From Coemansia sp. RSA 1804 (lineage: Eukaryota; Kickxellomycota; Kickxellomycetes; Kickxellales; Kickxellaceae), in assembly GCA_027578815.1 (NCBI GenBank), contig JANBTH010000075.1:1-39796 (forward strand): a stretch of DNA of 39,796 nucleotides. Reading direction: 5' to 3'. The notes below the pieces were generated by a model. It was not told where the DNA came from. It ran no database searches and was given only the letters and a program-made list of their open reading frames with translations. Below, piece after piece: positions 1 through 9,521 of the stretch. Within the stretch, counting starts at the first letter, position 1. Every line of letters begins with the position of its first letter. The translations under genes were made by a program, and so were the position numbers.

Positions 1-659
1 TTTGTGATAATGAATCTGGCTAGATGATGTACGCCCAAGAGCCCGGGCAAATGAAATTTTGCTTTTCTAATAAAAGGGTAAAGCTCTTCGGCGTCAGGCT
101 ACTGAACAGAAATCTCTTTTATTTTTCTATTCCTAATTTTCAAACATTCTGCCTGGCTCCTTTGTTCTTCGCTTTTTTTACTTTTAGCACCTCTTTGAAG
201 CTATTTGTTTGCTTATTAGCAGATACGAGCATATTTTACTTATTAACATACACTTTGGGGTCTCCTTTTTGCTTTTTGAAGCACATTGTTTTTAGAGAGA
301 CCTTGCCAGCGGTGTCGTTGCTAGGCTGCATTTCCAGACTGCCCACTTTGCCCTTTTCATCTACCAATATACACTATTTCACTGTGCCAAAGTTTTTCTG
401 TTATCTTTCTTTGTGTGTTCGACTTGAAATCGGCATTATTATCCGCGTTTGAAACGTATACCTCTGGCATTTCCTTATACAGTGAGGCCAGTGCTGATAT
501 ATAACAAGAGATACCATAGATTCAGCTGCCTATAAATCCCGGCTTAGGGGCTCTACATCTGTTTTCAGCCCTCCTCTCTGGTCAGCATAGCAACATATTG
601 TCCCTTTTTTTACTTGTTTTTTACTTGTGTATCTTTCGGATGCTCTCTGGTGTTGCGCA
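1..659. other. Left-edge non-coding region, upstream of the homeodomain gene
   Basis: This is AT-rich sequence with many pyrimidine runs, typical of a fungal promoter and 5' leader. A 142-codon open frame on the plus strand (24-452) translates to a Phe/Leu-rich product that reflects T-rich DNA, and I see no family in it. Short A/T palindromes occur, but nothing I can name. The region may also contain the far end of a gene lying off the left edge; I cannot tell. Confidence 0.5.
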
Positions 660-666
660 TATAAAA
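660..666 (+). promoter_or_regulatory. TATA-like element upstream of the homeodomain gene
   Basis: The sequence TATAAAA lies 91 bases before the start codon at 757, in a pyrimidine-rich leader. This position suits a core promoter element. A second TATAAA-type site lies near 532. AT-rich DNA produces such matches by chance, so the call is tentative. Confidence 0.3.
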
Positions 667-756
667 TTCTATCTATTCGCCCGCGTGCGTCTAATCCTCC
701 TCTCTCGGTCTTAATAACATTACACAGGTTCACCGACAAAGAAACCCACAGCGATA

Positions 757-2733
757 ATGAATGCCGGCGGCCAACATATATCTGAAATCGGGTACAGCTC
801 CAATACAAGGAGCGGGCATAGAAGCAGTGTTGGAAGTAACGATGGTGTGCTTCACAGAAGTTATGCCCAGATTGTCATCAAGGAGCCCAACACCACAGAG
901 CCGAAAAAGGCCAAGCGCAAGAGAATCACGCCTGAGCAGCTAAAGGAGCTCACCGCTGTTTTTGAGAAGACAGACACTCCGACTCACGACATACGCGAGG
1001 ATCTTTCAAAAAAGCTCAGCATGACCAACCGCGAGGTCCAGGTGTGGTTTCAAAACCGCAGAGCAAAGTACAATCGTCTTCGCATTGAGCAGCAGAGGCA
1101 GATGCGCACAAATGCTGCAATTATATACAGTGCAGGGATAATCACCAGAGCGGCCGTTCCTATCGCCGTTCCAGTAACCGCGTCAGGCCCAGTGTCTGTC
1201 ACCATGCCAGCGGCTGCTCCGCCTTTGCACCCACCTCCTGCAATGTACTCTCATTTTCAGCAACGCCCATTGCAGCTGCATGCAACCATACAGCCCCACC
1301 CCCAGCTGCTGCTATCCAAGCCATTGGACGACACATCTGCGCCTGCCAGTGAGCATTCAAGCTCAGGGTTTCCTCTGCCGGGTCAGTCAATGCTCCTTGG
1401 AAACATGTCTGCTGACCACACGACGATGAAGCAGAATCTTCATAATAACCACCATAGTGCCACAAACAATTCCTTGCTCGATACCTCATATCCAACTGAA
1501 GCCGCGAGTATTGCAAATGTTGCCAGTCCTGTGAATCAGCAACATCACTACGTCCAGGAGCCGGGGTTGTACCGTTTTGATAGATACGCAGGAATTCCAG
1601 TGCCGCGTTGCCAACCCACACCGCCCATGGTGTCACCTGTGCACAGACAGTTGGAGCTGCCGCACTGTCCGCCCACGGCACCCTCACTTGATAGCAACTA
1701 TACCCCTTGTGAAGAGATGGGACTGGTAGCAGACGCGCGTCAGTATAGCTCTGAGGGCCTTCGTCGTCGTTACAGCCAGCAACATTGCATTGATTCTCAG
1801 CAACAACCAAACCGAAATGGCGATCAACGCACTCGTGTGCTTAATGGACGCAGAAACACGCTGTCCACTTATCAGGAGACTGGTACCGCTTCAGAGAGCT
1901 GTGTGTACGATAGTGATGACTGTGGTAGCACAGCAAACGACGGTATGCAGACTTTTATGGCTGGATCATTGCTTCTCACACAACACACCGGTGCAATGAG
2001 CGCACGCTCTCGTTACATGGGTGATATTCCTGCCAGCGATTCTCGTGGCCGCTTCAGACACAGCGTCCAGCGCCAGCATTCCCCACCTTCACTGGAACCG
2101 CCTTATAGCCAAGGTAATTGCTCTAAAACCGTAACTTCAGCAATTGCAAATGCAGTTAAGCCAGCAAACACAGGTAGCTATGCCGTCAAGCTACCATCTT
2201 TCCAAACCATGCTTGCGAGCGTTGAAGCTGCTGGCGAAAAGCCTTTCGAAACATTTACAAATGCACCGTCCGGCTGCCTAGAGACCACCTTGTCTGGAGG
2301 ATACAATAGCTTACCTGCACACAGAAGCAATATCGAGACCCATGCTGACGCAAGGTTGTCTTTGGAGAGACACGGACGCTACTTGCCTTTCAATGTCAAG
2401 TGCTCATCTCCGCATGCGCAGTGCTATTTGGAGTCTCAAATTAACGATGCGAAAAGGGGTATTGATGTGCTGGCCACTGCTGCAATATCTGTATCGTCAG
2501 CCAAAAGCAGTAGTTCTCTGCCTCATCTTACTCCACTTTCCGAGTTTGCTCATCGGGGCACTCCGTCACATAGCACGCAGCCAGCGCATACTTTGCCTTC
2601 AAATTATTTAGATCAGCATCCTACTTTACTAAAGAGTGAGGGTGCCGATCCGGATCTTATTGTTCGTTCACGCAAGGCAACGCCAAGCAATAGCAGAGAT
2701 AATAGCAGACGCTGCAACTGGAGACCCTGGTAA
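757..2733 (+). CDS. Homeodomain transcription factor, 658 aa
   Basis: This is a probable nuclear DNA-binding regulator. The homeodomain lies near the N-terminus, at about residues 50-109. It has a basic arm (KKAKRKR) and the recognition-helix signature VQVWFQNRRAKYNR, with Trp48, Gln50, Asn51 and Arg53 of the homeodomain numbering intact. The remaining 550 or so residues are low-complexity and rich in Pro, Ser, His and Gln, consistent with a disordered regulatory tail. I see no second known domain. The start codon is the first ATG of the frame and leaves the homeodomain intact. The gene is a single open exon. Family assignment beyond fungal homeobox protein is not possible from the sequence, and no target or pathway can be inferred. 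The downstream neighbour, Emg1, is on the opposite strand. Confidence 0.9.
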   Translation: MNAGGQHISEIGYSSNTRSGHRSSVGSNDGVLHRSYAQIVIKEPNTTEPKKAKRKRITPEQLKELTAVFEKTDTPTHDIREDLSKKLSMTNREVQVWFQNRRAKYNRLRIEQQRQMRTNAAIIYSAGIITRAAVPIAVPVTASGPVSVTMPAAAPPLHPPPAMYSHFQQRPLQLHATIQPHPQLLLSKPLDDTSAPASEHSSSGFPLPGQSMLLGNMSADHTTMKQNLHNNHHSATNNSLLDTSYPTEAASIANVASPVNQQHHYVQEPGLYRFDRYAGIPVPRCQPTPPMVSPVHRQLELPHCPPTAPSLDSNYTPCEEMGLVADARQYSSEGLRRRYSQQHCIDSQQQPNRNGDQRTRVLNGRRNTLSTYQETGTASESCVYDSDDCGSTANDGMQTFMAGSLLLTQHTGAMSARSRYMGDIPASDSRGRFRHSVQRQHSPPSLEPPYSQGNCSKTVTSAIANAVKPANTGSYAVKLPSFQTMLASVEAAGEKPFETFTNAPSGCLETTLSGGYNSLPAHRSNIETHADARLSLERHGRYLPFNVKCSSPHAQCYLESQINDAKRGIDVLATAAISVSSAKSSSSLPHLTPLSEFAHRGTPSHSTQPAHTLPSNYLDQHPTLLKSEGADPDLIVRSRKATPSNSRDNSRRCNWRPW

Positions 2734-3072
2734 GAAATGCACCTGCATCATTACTCCTTCGCAATGGAACAGCGACATGTACGGGCATATCATTGCAGTA
2801 AGCCATCTGCTGCATATATTGTCGTTCATGCCAACGGAAACTGGAACTCGACAAGAGTAATATATCAATTAGTGTAGTTTATAATTCACATTGTTACATG
2901 TAGAAGCATGTTATCCGCTTATATTTCTAGTTCTATTATTAGTAATTGCAATCTTTGTTATATATGGTAGTTGATTTCAAAAAAAAAAAAAAGTTCCCCA
3001 GTTACAGTCACAAGTGCCAGGCCCACCCAGCATGAAAGTCAAATAGTGAAACAAAGACATGCCAATACTGAT
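2734..3072. other. Intergenic region between convergent homeodomain and Emg1 genes
   Basis: This 339-base spacer lies between two convergent stop codons. It is AT-rich and contains an A14 run at 2979-2992, about 245 bases after the homeodomain stop. It probably holds the 3' ends of both transcripts. I see no gene in it. Confidence 0.6.
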
Positions 3073-4038
3073 TTAGAGAATGCCCCATATGTCTTCCAGC
3101 GCACAGGTGAGTTTCCCGCAGGCAACAGAGGCGCTGAGAGGGTACTCTGAAATGCCTATTTTCTCATCGACATATGAATCCGCAAAGTCGTCTTTACCAT
3201 GGGCCAGCGCTCCAATCGCAACAACAAGATTCTGTCCTGGGCTAAGTTTCTTGCGCATCCATGTCTGGAGATGAACGGTTGGCGCATCGTAAGAAAATGT
3301 AATTCTAAGCGAGTTTGGCGGGAAATATTGTGAAGCAGGGTTTTTGATTACTTTGAGGAGCTTCTCGTGGCCATTGACGGAGCGGATTGCCATTTTATGA
3401 AGAAGCTGCACCATGAGTCCGGAAAAGCGCTTAAATGTGCGAGGAATACGCACCTGTGGGCTGATTTCAATTAGCACATCGGCTGTGGTATGTATGTACA
3501 CTTGTAAGCGGCCGGTCTTGTTAAGGGGGCTGTCCAAAAGCGTCAACAGACATTGATGAGTGATATCAGGACGCGATTCGGCAATGTCCTTGCCCATTCT
3601 CGCTAGGATTCCTTGGTGATCATCGCAGTTAAGCAATTGGTACTTTGCGTCCTTGCTTTTCCCGACCTTGTATGTTTCCAGCGACGCCGCCTCCAGAACA
3701 ACAATAAGTCTGGATGTTTCATTAATCTCCTGTGCCGTCTTTGGTATTTTCGGCGCAATTGGAAGCATACTCGAAGTATGGTTGTGGTTTTTGTTGACAA
3801 AATTGTAGAATTCCAGCTTTGAATGGTTCTCATTATCATCCAACTTTATATCTTCATTGTCGCCCTCCGCTTCCTTATCCGCACATTGATCTTTGTCGTC
3901 TTCCAATAATTCATCGGGATTCTTGCCAACCGTTACACGTTCAAAGGCGGGTCTGAACTCATCTTCGCTTTTGGACTTTTTGGCCTTGTCATCAGTAACC
4001 TTAATATACTGTGTCCTTTTCTCTCCTGTCCGAACCAT
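3073..4038 (-). CDS. EMG1: Ribosomal RNA small subunit pseudouridine N1-methyltransferase Emg1/Nep1, 321 aa
   Basis: Emg1/Nep1 methylates a hypermodified pseudouridine of 18S rRNA in the nucleolus and is also needed to assemble the 40S subunit. The SPOUT-fold domain spans about residues 110-320. Recognisable family blocks are LIVVLEAASLETYKVGK, RPDITHQ (156-162), the RIPRTF motif near 198, LLKVIKNPAS and the SAM-binding knot segments GALAHG (276-281) and ISEYPLSASVAC (296-307). The first 100 or so residues are acidic, charged and probably disordered, longer than the core family needs. I chose the ATG at 4038 (MVRTGEK) because the 50 codons before it encode a hydrophobic stretch derived from T-rich leader DNA. 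The gene lies only 171 bases downstream of the CABLES-like gene on the same strand, so its promoter must be short. Confidence 0.95.
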   Translation of the reverse strand: MVRTGEKRTQYIKVTDDKAKKSKSEDEFRPAFERVTVGKNPDELLEDDKDQCADKEAEGDNEDIKLDDNENHSKLEFYNFVNKNHNHTSSMLPIAPKIPKTAQEINETSRLIVVLEAASLETYKVGKSKDAKYQLLNCDDHQGILARMGKDIAESRPDITHQCLLTLLDSPLNKTGRLQVYIHTTADVLIEISPQVRIPRTFKRFSGLMVQLLHKMAIRSVNGHEKLLKVIKNPASQYFPPNSLRITFSYDAPTVHLQTWMRKKLSPGQNLVVAIGALAHGKDDFADSYVDEKIGISEYPLSASVACGKLTCALEDIWGIL

Positions 4039-4209
4039 TGTAACAGTATAAAGCCAAAAACTATAAGCAAGTGTGTTTCTTCGAAAGTATAGTATATTTA
4101 ATACGAAAAGCATAATGTGGTTGACAAGAGAAGAAAAAGCTGAAAGCAAAAAAAAACAGAAATACAAAAAAAAAATAAAAATTGACAATTGGCGATTAAA
4201 ATGATTTAA

Positions 4210-7200
4210 TCAATGGCCTGTTTTCTCTTGCGGTGTTGCTGAGGATTCGGCAGGAAGGAAAAACTCAATTGTTCCAAGGTAATCCGCAAGGGAGCGATAT
4301 CCACCAATCGTTTCAAACATTCGCAAAAAGTGAGGCATAAACTCACGGCGAGGCACCCAGAGAGAAAACTCAAGCTCTGCAAATACAGAAAACTCTTGAT
4401 CTAGGATTGCATTTGCCGAAACCTCGAAACGCCTTTGAATAGCCTAATTACACATACACATACTTAAACAGAATGAGTGGGAAAGTATGCAGCGATTCCA
4501 ATATAATGTTAGTTCGAGAGAAAAAAACCCAGGATTACAAATGGCCAGTCATATTATAAAATTCTCTTGGAAGAGCGGTCAAAAAGCAATATGCAAAATG
4601 TGTGGTTCCATATAGGACTAAACGGCCCTTAAAGTCAAAGCAAAAAAAGGCCCAGATCCATTCCAACAAGACATTTACAAGTATTGATGCACGGACACGG
4701 TTTAAGAGTAGATTTCCTCTCAGCAAAACGACAACAACAACAAAAATAAAGCAATGTACATATGCTCTTTCCTAGAGCAATAACTTGTTTCTCAAGCGAG
4801 CCATACCAAGTGCAGCCGATAGTATCAGATTTACCACCCGCACAATTAAACAAGCAAAGGGGCACCATTCTTGTCACAATGTTTAGGTTCAAAGTGGACA
4901 AACAAAATTTAACACCATGTTAAAAATATGAAATGGAAATGAAAGAATTCGCAAAATATTGCAAAAAAGTGTGTACATTTGACCTTTAAAGGAACTAGTG
5001 CTGCCAGAAGGGTCAAGTGGTAAAGCAAATACGGCAGCAGAACAAAAAAGCCCCAAGCACCCAAATATACAAGAGTGAAAATTAAAATGCTGGTTGATAT
5101 GCTAGCGCACTTACCTGAAGTGATCGAGAAATAGAAACCTCACGGCTTTCGTTGATTTTCAGTGCCAAGAACAGACATGTTGCTACACAATCTCGCACAC
5201 AAACAGCAAAAAAACACTGACTTCTCAATAATGTGTCAAGCGACTAAAATTGCAAAAATATAGTATTGCGCTTATTGCAAAAAAAAAATAGCAGCGCAGA
5301 TCCGGGTCAAGCACAAGCGGAATATGCACAATGCAGTCATGTCTTATTCCGCTTAACTTTATTCTTTGGAGAGGAAAGGAGGAGAAAGATAAATGTGAAA
5401 AGGCGTTCAAATATTGGGCCGCGAAAAGGAACAACATAAAAAACCCCCAAAGAACTTGCACAGCACAAGCGAGTTCGATGTAAGGTAGACATGAGGCAAA
5501 AAGGGGCATCAAGTTCGTGCACATGAGACATACATAAATACATACATATGTTGCTTTTGCTGTTGCTGTCATCCATAGAATGCCCAAATAGACACGCTTT
5601 TTCCTGCCTGTATACCACAATTAGATAAAGTGCAGCTGCCTCTCACTCTTCATTATTGGCATAATTGCATGAATAGGAATTCAGAGTATACATTGAAGCA
5701 ACGTATGTTGCTGCCAGCGTTATACATACAATGCCCTTCTCATGCAGCAACTAAACATGTGTCCTCTGTCATGCTAATAGATAATATCCGTTCATGGATT
5801 GGAATGAATGCATCGAATTGGACACACACCAAAACAAAACACGCCCGGTTTAGCGCATAAATAGGCTACAGGGCGTTTAATTTCGTTTTTCCACATGACT
5901 GTATTGGATAATACACATTGGGAAAATATGTTTCCAAGTTTAAGGCATGGAGAACATTATAGGTCTACAACCCCCACCATTCTGGCCACTTGTCTCTTGC
6001 TCCGTTGTAAATAACAAAGCAATAATGAATGGCCTTGGCATGCGCAAAAAATACAGCCCAGGTTGAACCCCCCCCCCAAGAAAAGCATTTTTAGCGGATT
6101 GCGAATCTGTGGAATAGTCTTTGGAGAACAAGACATAGAAAAGAAACAAGTAGTCAGTGGCAGCTCGTAGTGCTGCTTTTAAATCCAGGCTGATTTTCAA
6201 ATGTAGAATGATACATGACCAACATGTGATAGTTCATCCATGGCCGGCATATGTGTACAAAAAGCCCATTTCAAAACAGAAGCAGCAGCAGCAGTGTCAC
6301 AAAAAACCACAAAGTAGCAAAGAGAGAAATTCTGGTTTACCAACATACCTGCTACCAGCTTTCGGTTGTCCTTAACAACGTATCTTTTCCATATAAGCTT
6401 TTCAAAGTAGACCCATCCAATCGCTGCCGTTGAAAGCTCAAGATCCTGCTCTCTTGTGACACGAATAATGCTCGCCTTCAGTCGCCGCAGCTGGTCAAGT
6501 GTCAAACCCGCTGCCAAAAGCTCTGCATGAGTCTTCTTTGCGCTGTCACTGTCGTCATTACGCGGTTCGTCTAGACGAGTATAATCAAGTATTGAGCCCA
6601 CATAACCAGCCAGTCCGTGCATTGACCGCTGAAGGCTTTTTTGCAAGCCAGAGTCATCTAATCTGCTTGGCTGATATAATGCAGTCGACTGTATAGACCC
6701 AGACTCGTCTTCAGCAGATGACCTACTCCTTTGGATATAAGAATACTTTGACTTAAATTTAGGTATTTATGCTATAGATTGGGCAACAAAGGAATTCATT
6801 TCACATATTAACATCTATGAATACTTACGTGAGCGTGTGTAGCGGGTGTAAAAGATACGCAAACGATTGGTCCTACAATATAATTAACAAGGTAGAATAC
6901 GTTCATCTTTTTCCAAACGAATGTTTTGAGATAAATGCGAATCGTTTGAAGTTCCAAACGGGTCATCGACCATGGAAAGATAGCAGATTGTAAAAAAAAA
7001 AAGTAGTTCTTACCGTCCTGTTCTGATTTGATGTTGTAAAAGGCTCTCCTCCACCATGTGCATTGTTTCCATATCGATGCCTATCATCGCTCTTTCCAGA
7101 GAATGGTTTTATAGGCGCAAAAACCATAGGGAATGTCAGTTGTTTCGACATGGAAGGCTCCGCCTCTTGGTTTCTGTTATAGGGCTCAACACTACCATCA

Positions 7201-7796
7201 ATTCCACGCGATGGCTTTCTTCCATGGCTGTTGCCTAAAACCTCGACATCACTATCACCAGATGATGAATCGCCACTGCTGGGGTCTCTTGGCCCTACCG
7301 AGCCAGCGGTGATAAAAGATCCTATAGCAGAAAAAGCATTAGCAACAGTACTAGCGGCTGCAGCAGTGTCTACTAGTCCAGAAGATCCGTTCTGGCGCTG
7401 GCTAATCTGCGGGGTCTGAGAATTAGCAGAAATGCTGCCCTTACGGACAACACCAGAGATGCACAGTTTGTTCTGATCAAAGGGAGTGGTCTCGCAGTTG
7501 CTAAAGCTATTAGATCCCTGGTGTCCAAGGTTGACTATCAATCTTTCGCGCTGTAAAGAGTCATCATGGGCAATAAACGAGACTGGGTCTCTGGCAGTAT
7601 TGCTTGTTTGAATGGACGAAAGGAATTCTAGGGCTCTTTCATTTCGACGACGAAGATACATTGCCGAGTCAATGTCCCGAAGCCCATCCTCTTTGGACTT
7701 GGTGGTTTCCATGTGTTTCAGGGACGTCGTGTCTGCAGTGTTGCTTGGAGGTTTGGAGGCAATATTTCCAACGTCATCTGTGTCTTTCTCAGCCAT
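4210..7796 (-). CDS. CABLES-like (CDK5 and ABL1 enzyme substrate family) cyclin-fold protein, five exons, 500 aa
   Basis: I rebuilt this gene from splice sites. The exons in transcript order are 7796-7014, 6872-6829, 6722-6349, 5182-5115 and 4443-4210. Donors are GTAAGA, GTAAGT, GTATGT and GTAAGT, and every acceptor is preceded by TAG. The junction phases 0, 2, 1 and 0 all match. Animal CABLES proteins bind cyclin-dependent kinases and carry a C-terminal cyclin-like box. Here that box runs from about residue 349 to 490 and includes WVYFEKL, NRKLVAATCLFLALKI (formed across the exon 3/4 junction), DQEFSVFAELEFSLWVP and EFMPHF. A short N-terminal block, RRRNERALEFLSS (about 49-61), also resembles the CABLES N-terminus. 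The middle is Ser-rich and disordered. The partner kinase is unknown. The family call is from memory of conserved blocks; the splice structure is seen directly. Confidence 0.85.
4444..5114 (-). other. Intron 4 of the CABLES-like gene, 671 nt
   Basis: The intron is bounded by GTAAGT at the donor (5114 downward) and TTAG at the acceptor (4445-4444). It is AT-rich, has no long conserved open frame on either strand, and no recognisable snoRNA or transposon end. Reading phase is 0 on both sides. Confidence 0.8.
5183..6348 (-). other. Intron 3 of the CABLES-like gene, 1,166 nt
   Basis: The donor is GTATGT at 6348 downward and the acceptor is GTAG ending at 5183. Phase 1 is kept across the junction, which splits the alanine codon after NRKLV. 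The intron contains a C10 tract (6068-6077), a short CAG-type repeat near 6283 and several short open frames on both strands, none with a recognisable product. It is far longer than introns 1 (141 nt) and 2 (106 nt) of the same gene. Confidence 0.75.
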
Positions 7797-8370
7797 GACT
7801 TAACAGCTGATGGTTCATTAAATCCAAATCCGTCAAAATGCGCCCAGCATAAGCTTTACGAAAAAGACAAATTAAAAAGTGGTAAAAAGTGAAAAGAACA
7901 GCAGGAGGTAGAAAGCAGTCATAAACGGCATTTGCACTGGATTGGCTCTTTACAAAAGCCGAGCCTGATCAGTATTCGTAAAATTACTGGTAGATCATAT
8001 CAAAATTAGTTTGCAAATATTTTTTCCTTCAGTTGTTACTTTTTAATTTTTCATGTCGCCAAAAAAATAGGTGGAGCTGAGATTACAGTGCTCTAAAAAA
8101 GTATCTCCTTTTCTTTTCCTCTCCTTTCTCTTGCAATGACACACGCCTAAATACACCTCTATTGCTCTTATTTTCATTATAGCCACCACATCACATCCTG
8201 GTTTATTGTTTTTTTCTGGCTCAAAGGTGCTATTCAATAAGAAAAGGGCTGGTTATAAGCACTGAACGCACTTGCTTATTTAGAGAGCTCTGGTTGAAAG
8301 AAATACTATTTAGCTTTGCCCCCCCCCCCATAAAGCACTGAGCATTCCACGAGCGTTGATCCTATAAAAA
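7797..8370. promoter_or_regulatory. Shared divergent upstream region of the CABLES-like gene and EBP2
   Basis: This 574-base AT-rich region separates two start codons facing away from each other, so it must hold both promoters. It includes a T5AAT5-type stretch at about 8041-8052 that loosely resembles the RRPE element of yeast ribosome-biogenesis genes, and a C11 tract at 8319-8329 just ahead of EBP2. The RRPE resemblance is weak. Confidence 0.5.
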
Positions 8371-9243
8371 ATGTCAGACGACGAACGTGTGTACAGCGAG
8401 GATGACAACATGATGGTTGATGATGAGGAGACAGCGCTTGAAATTGCCGCATTACAGGACGACGAGACTCTCATTCAGCGCAAAAAGGAGTTTATTAACC
8501 ACAAGGCCGCGCTTTCTACGCTTGTTGAGGAAATTTCACAGAAGAATCTTGATTGGGTTCAGCGCTGCGATATTACAAGCATGAGTCCACTCGTTGTAGA
8601 GAACACAGAGGATGATCTGGATCGCGAGCTCAAATTCTACCAACAAGCTCTTGAGGCTGTTACTCGAGCAAAGGCCAACATCAAAGAAGCTGGAATACCC
8701 TTTTCTAGGCCTGACGACTATTTTGCAGAGATGGTAAAGTCCGATTCCCAAATGGCAAGAATCCGCCAAAAACTTCTTGATCAGCAAAAGAGCATCCAGA
8801 ATTCGGAAGAGGCAAAGAAGCAACGCCAGCTGCGCAAGTATGGCAAGCAGATCCAACAAGAGAAGATCAAGGAGCGCGAGGACAAGAAGAAGGCGGCGCT
8901 GGACAAGATTGCGGCTGTGAAGAAGCGTCTACGTAATGCGAACACGGGGGATGATGATGATTTTGACATTGATGTAAACTCTGACGATGAGGTGAAACCC
9001 GGCTCGGGTTTTGTTGGCAAGAGCAAAAATGGACGGCCCTTGCCCAACAAAAAACGCCAGATTAAAAATGCAAAGTTTGGATTTGGCGGTAAAAAGCGAG
9101 GCTTGAAAAAGAATACAGCAGCAAGCACAGACGACATGAGTGGGTTTAGTGTTAAACGAAACAAGGGCTCTGAGTTTACTAGTGCCTCAAAGAAGGGTAA
9201 AGCAAAGAGACCAGGCAAAACAAAGCGACAGCGCACCAATTAA
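8371..9243 (+). CDS. EBP2: rRNA-processing protein Ebp2 (EBNA1-binding protein 2 homolog), 290 aa
   Basis: Ebp2 is a nucleolar factor needed for 27S pre-rRNA processing and 60S subunit assembly. The sequence shows an acidic N-terminus, then the conserved Ebp2 core with KNLDWVQRCDIT (about 57-68), DLDRELKFYQQAL, and GIPFSRPDDYFAEMVKSD (about 107-124). A long basic coiled segment (KKQRQLRKYGKQIQQEKIKER) follows, then a DDDDFDID acidic patch, and a Lys/Arg-rich C-terminus typical of the family, including KFGFGGKKRGLKKN. The length is close to other fungal members. The start is the first ATG, followed at once by an acidic N-terminus as in homologs. It converges with the ABCC gene, with 278 bases between stops. 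Confidence 0.96.
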   Translation: MSDDERVYSEDDNMMVDDEETALEIAALQDDETLIQRKKEFINHKAALSTLVEEISQKNLDWVQRCDITSMSPLVVENTEDDLDRELKFYQQALEAVTRAKANIKEAGIPFSRPDDYFAEMVKSDSQMARIRQKLLDQQKSIQNSEEAKKQRQLRKYGKQIQQEKIKEREDKKKAALDKIAAVKKRLRNANTGDDDDFDIDVNSDDEVKPGSGFVGKSKNGRPLPNKKRQIKNAKFGFGGKKRGLKKNTAASTDDMSGFSVKRNKGSEFTSASKKGKAKRPGKTKRQRTN

Positions 9244-9347
9244 AACATCTAATATTGTTTTCACTTTAATCCTACGACAGTCAGCAGCTGTTTAAAGCTT
9301 TCCTATTTTTGCCTACCATTCTTTTCATTCTATTTTGTTATCTAACA

Positions 9348-9353
9348 AATAAA
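9348..9353 (+). terminator. Polyadenylation signal candidate for EBP2
   Basis: AATAAA occurs 105 bases after the EBP2 stop codon in AT-rich sequence. This is a reasonable position for a fungal 3'-end signal, but the motif is common by chance here. Confidence 0.35.
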
Positions 9354-9521
9354 GAGTATTTTCAATATATATTGTTAGAGAAAGTATGTTGAATAATAGG
9401 TTTTCGTCTGGTGTGGGTTTCAAACCTAACATTCAAATGTTCAAAAGCACTAAATAAAACGAACAATACAGCAAAAACTATTTCCTTGGCATCGGTGGTA
9501 GGCCCCAATGTTGCGTAATGT

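Noticed and set aside
24..452. 142-codon plus-strand open frame at the left edge
   Set aside because: The product is Phe/Leu-rich because the DNA is T-rich; no domain, motif or codon pattern supports a gene.
5225..6200. Open frames on both strands inside the CABLES-like intron 3
   Set aside because: They are short, hydrophobic or biased, and have no recognisable domain; the splice model explains the region as an intron.
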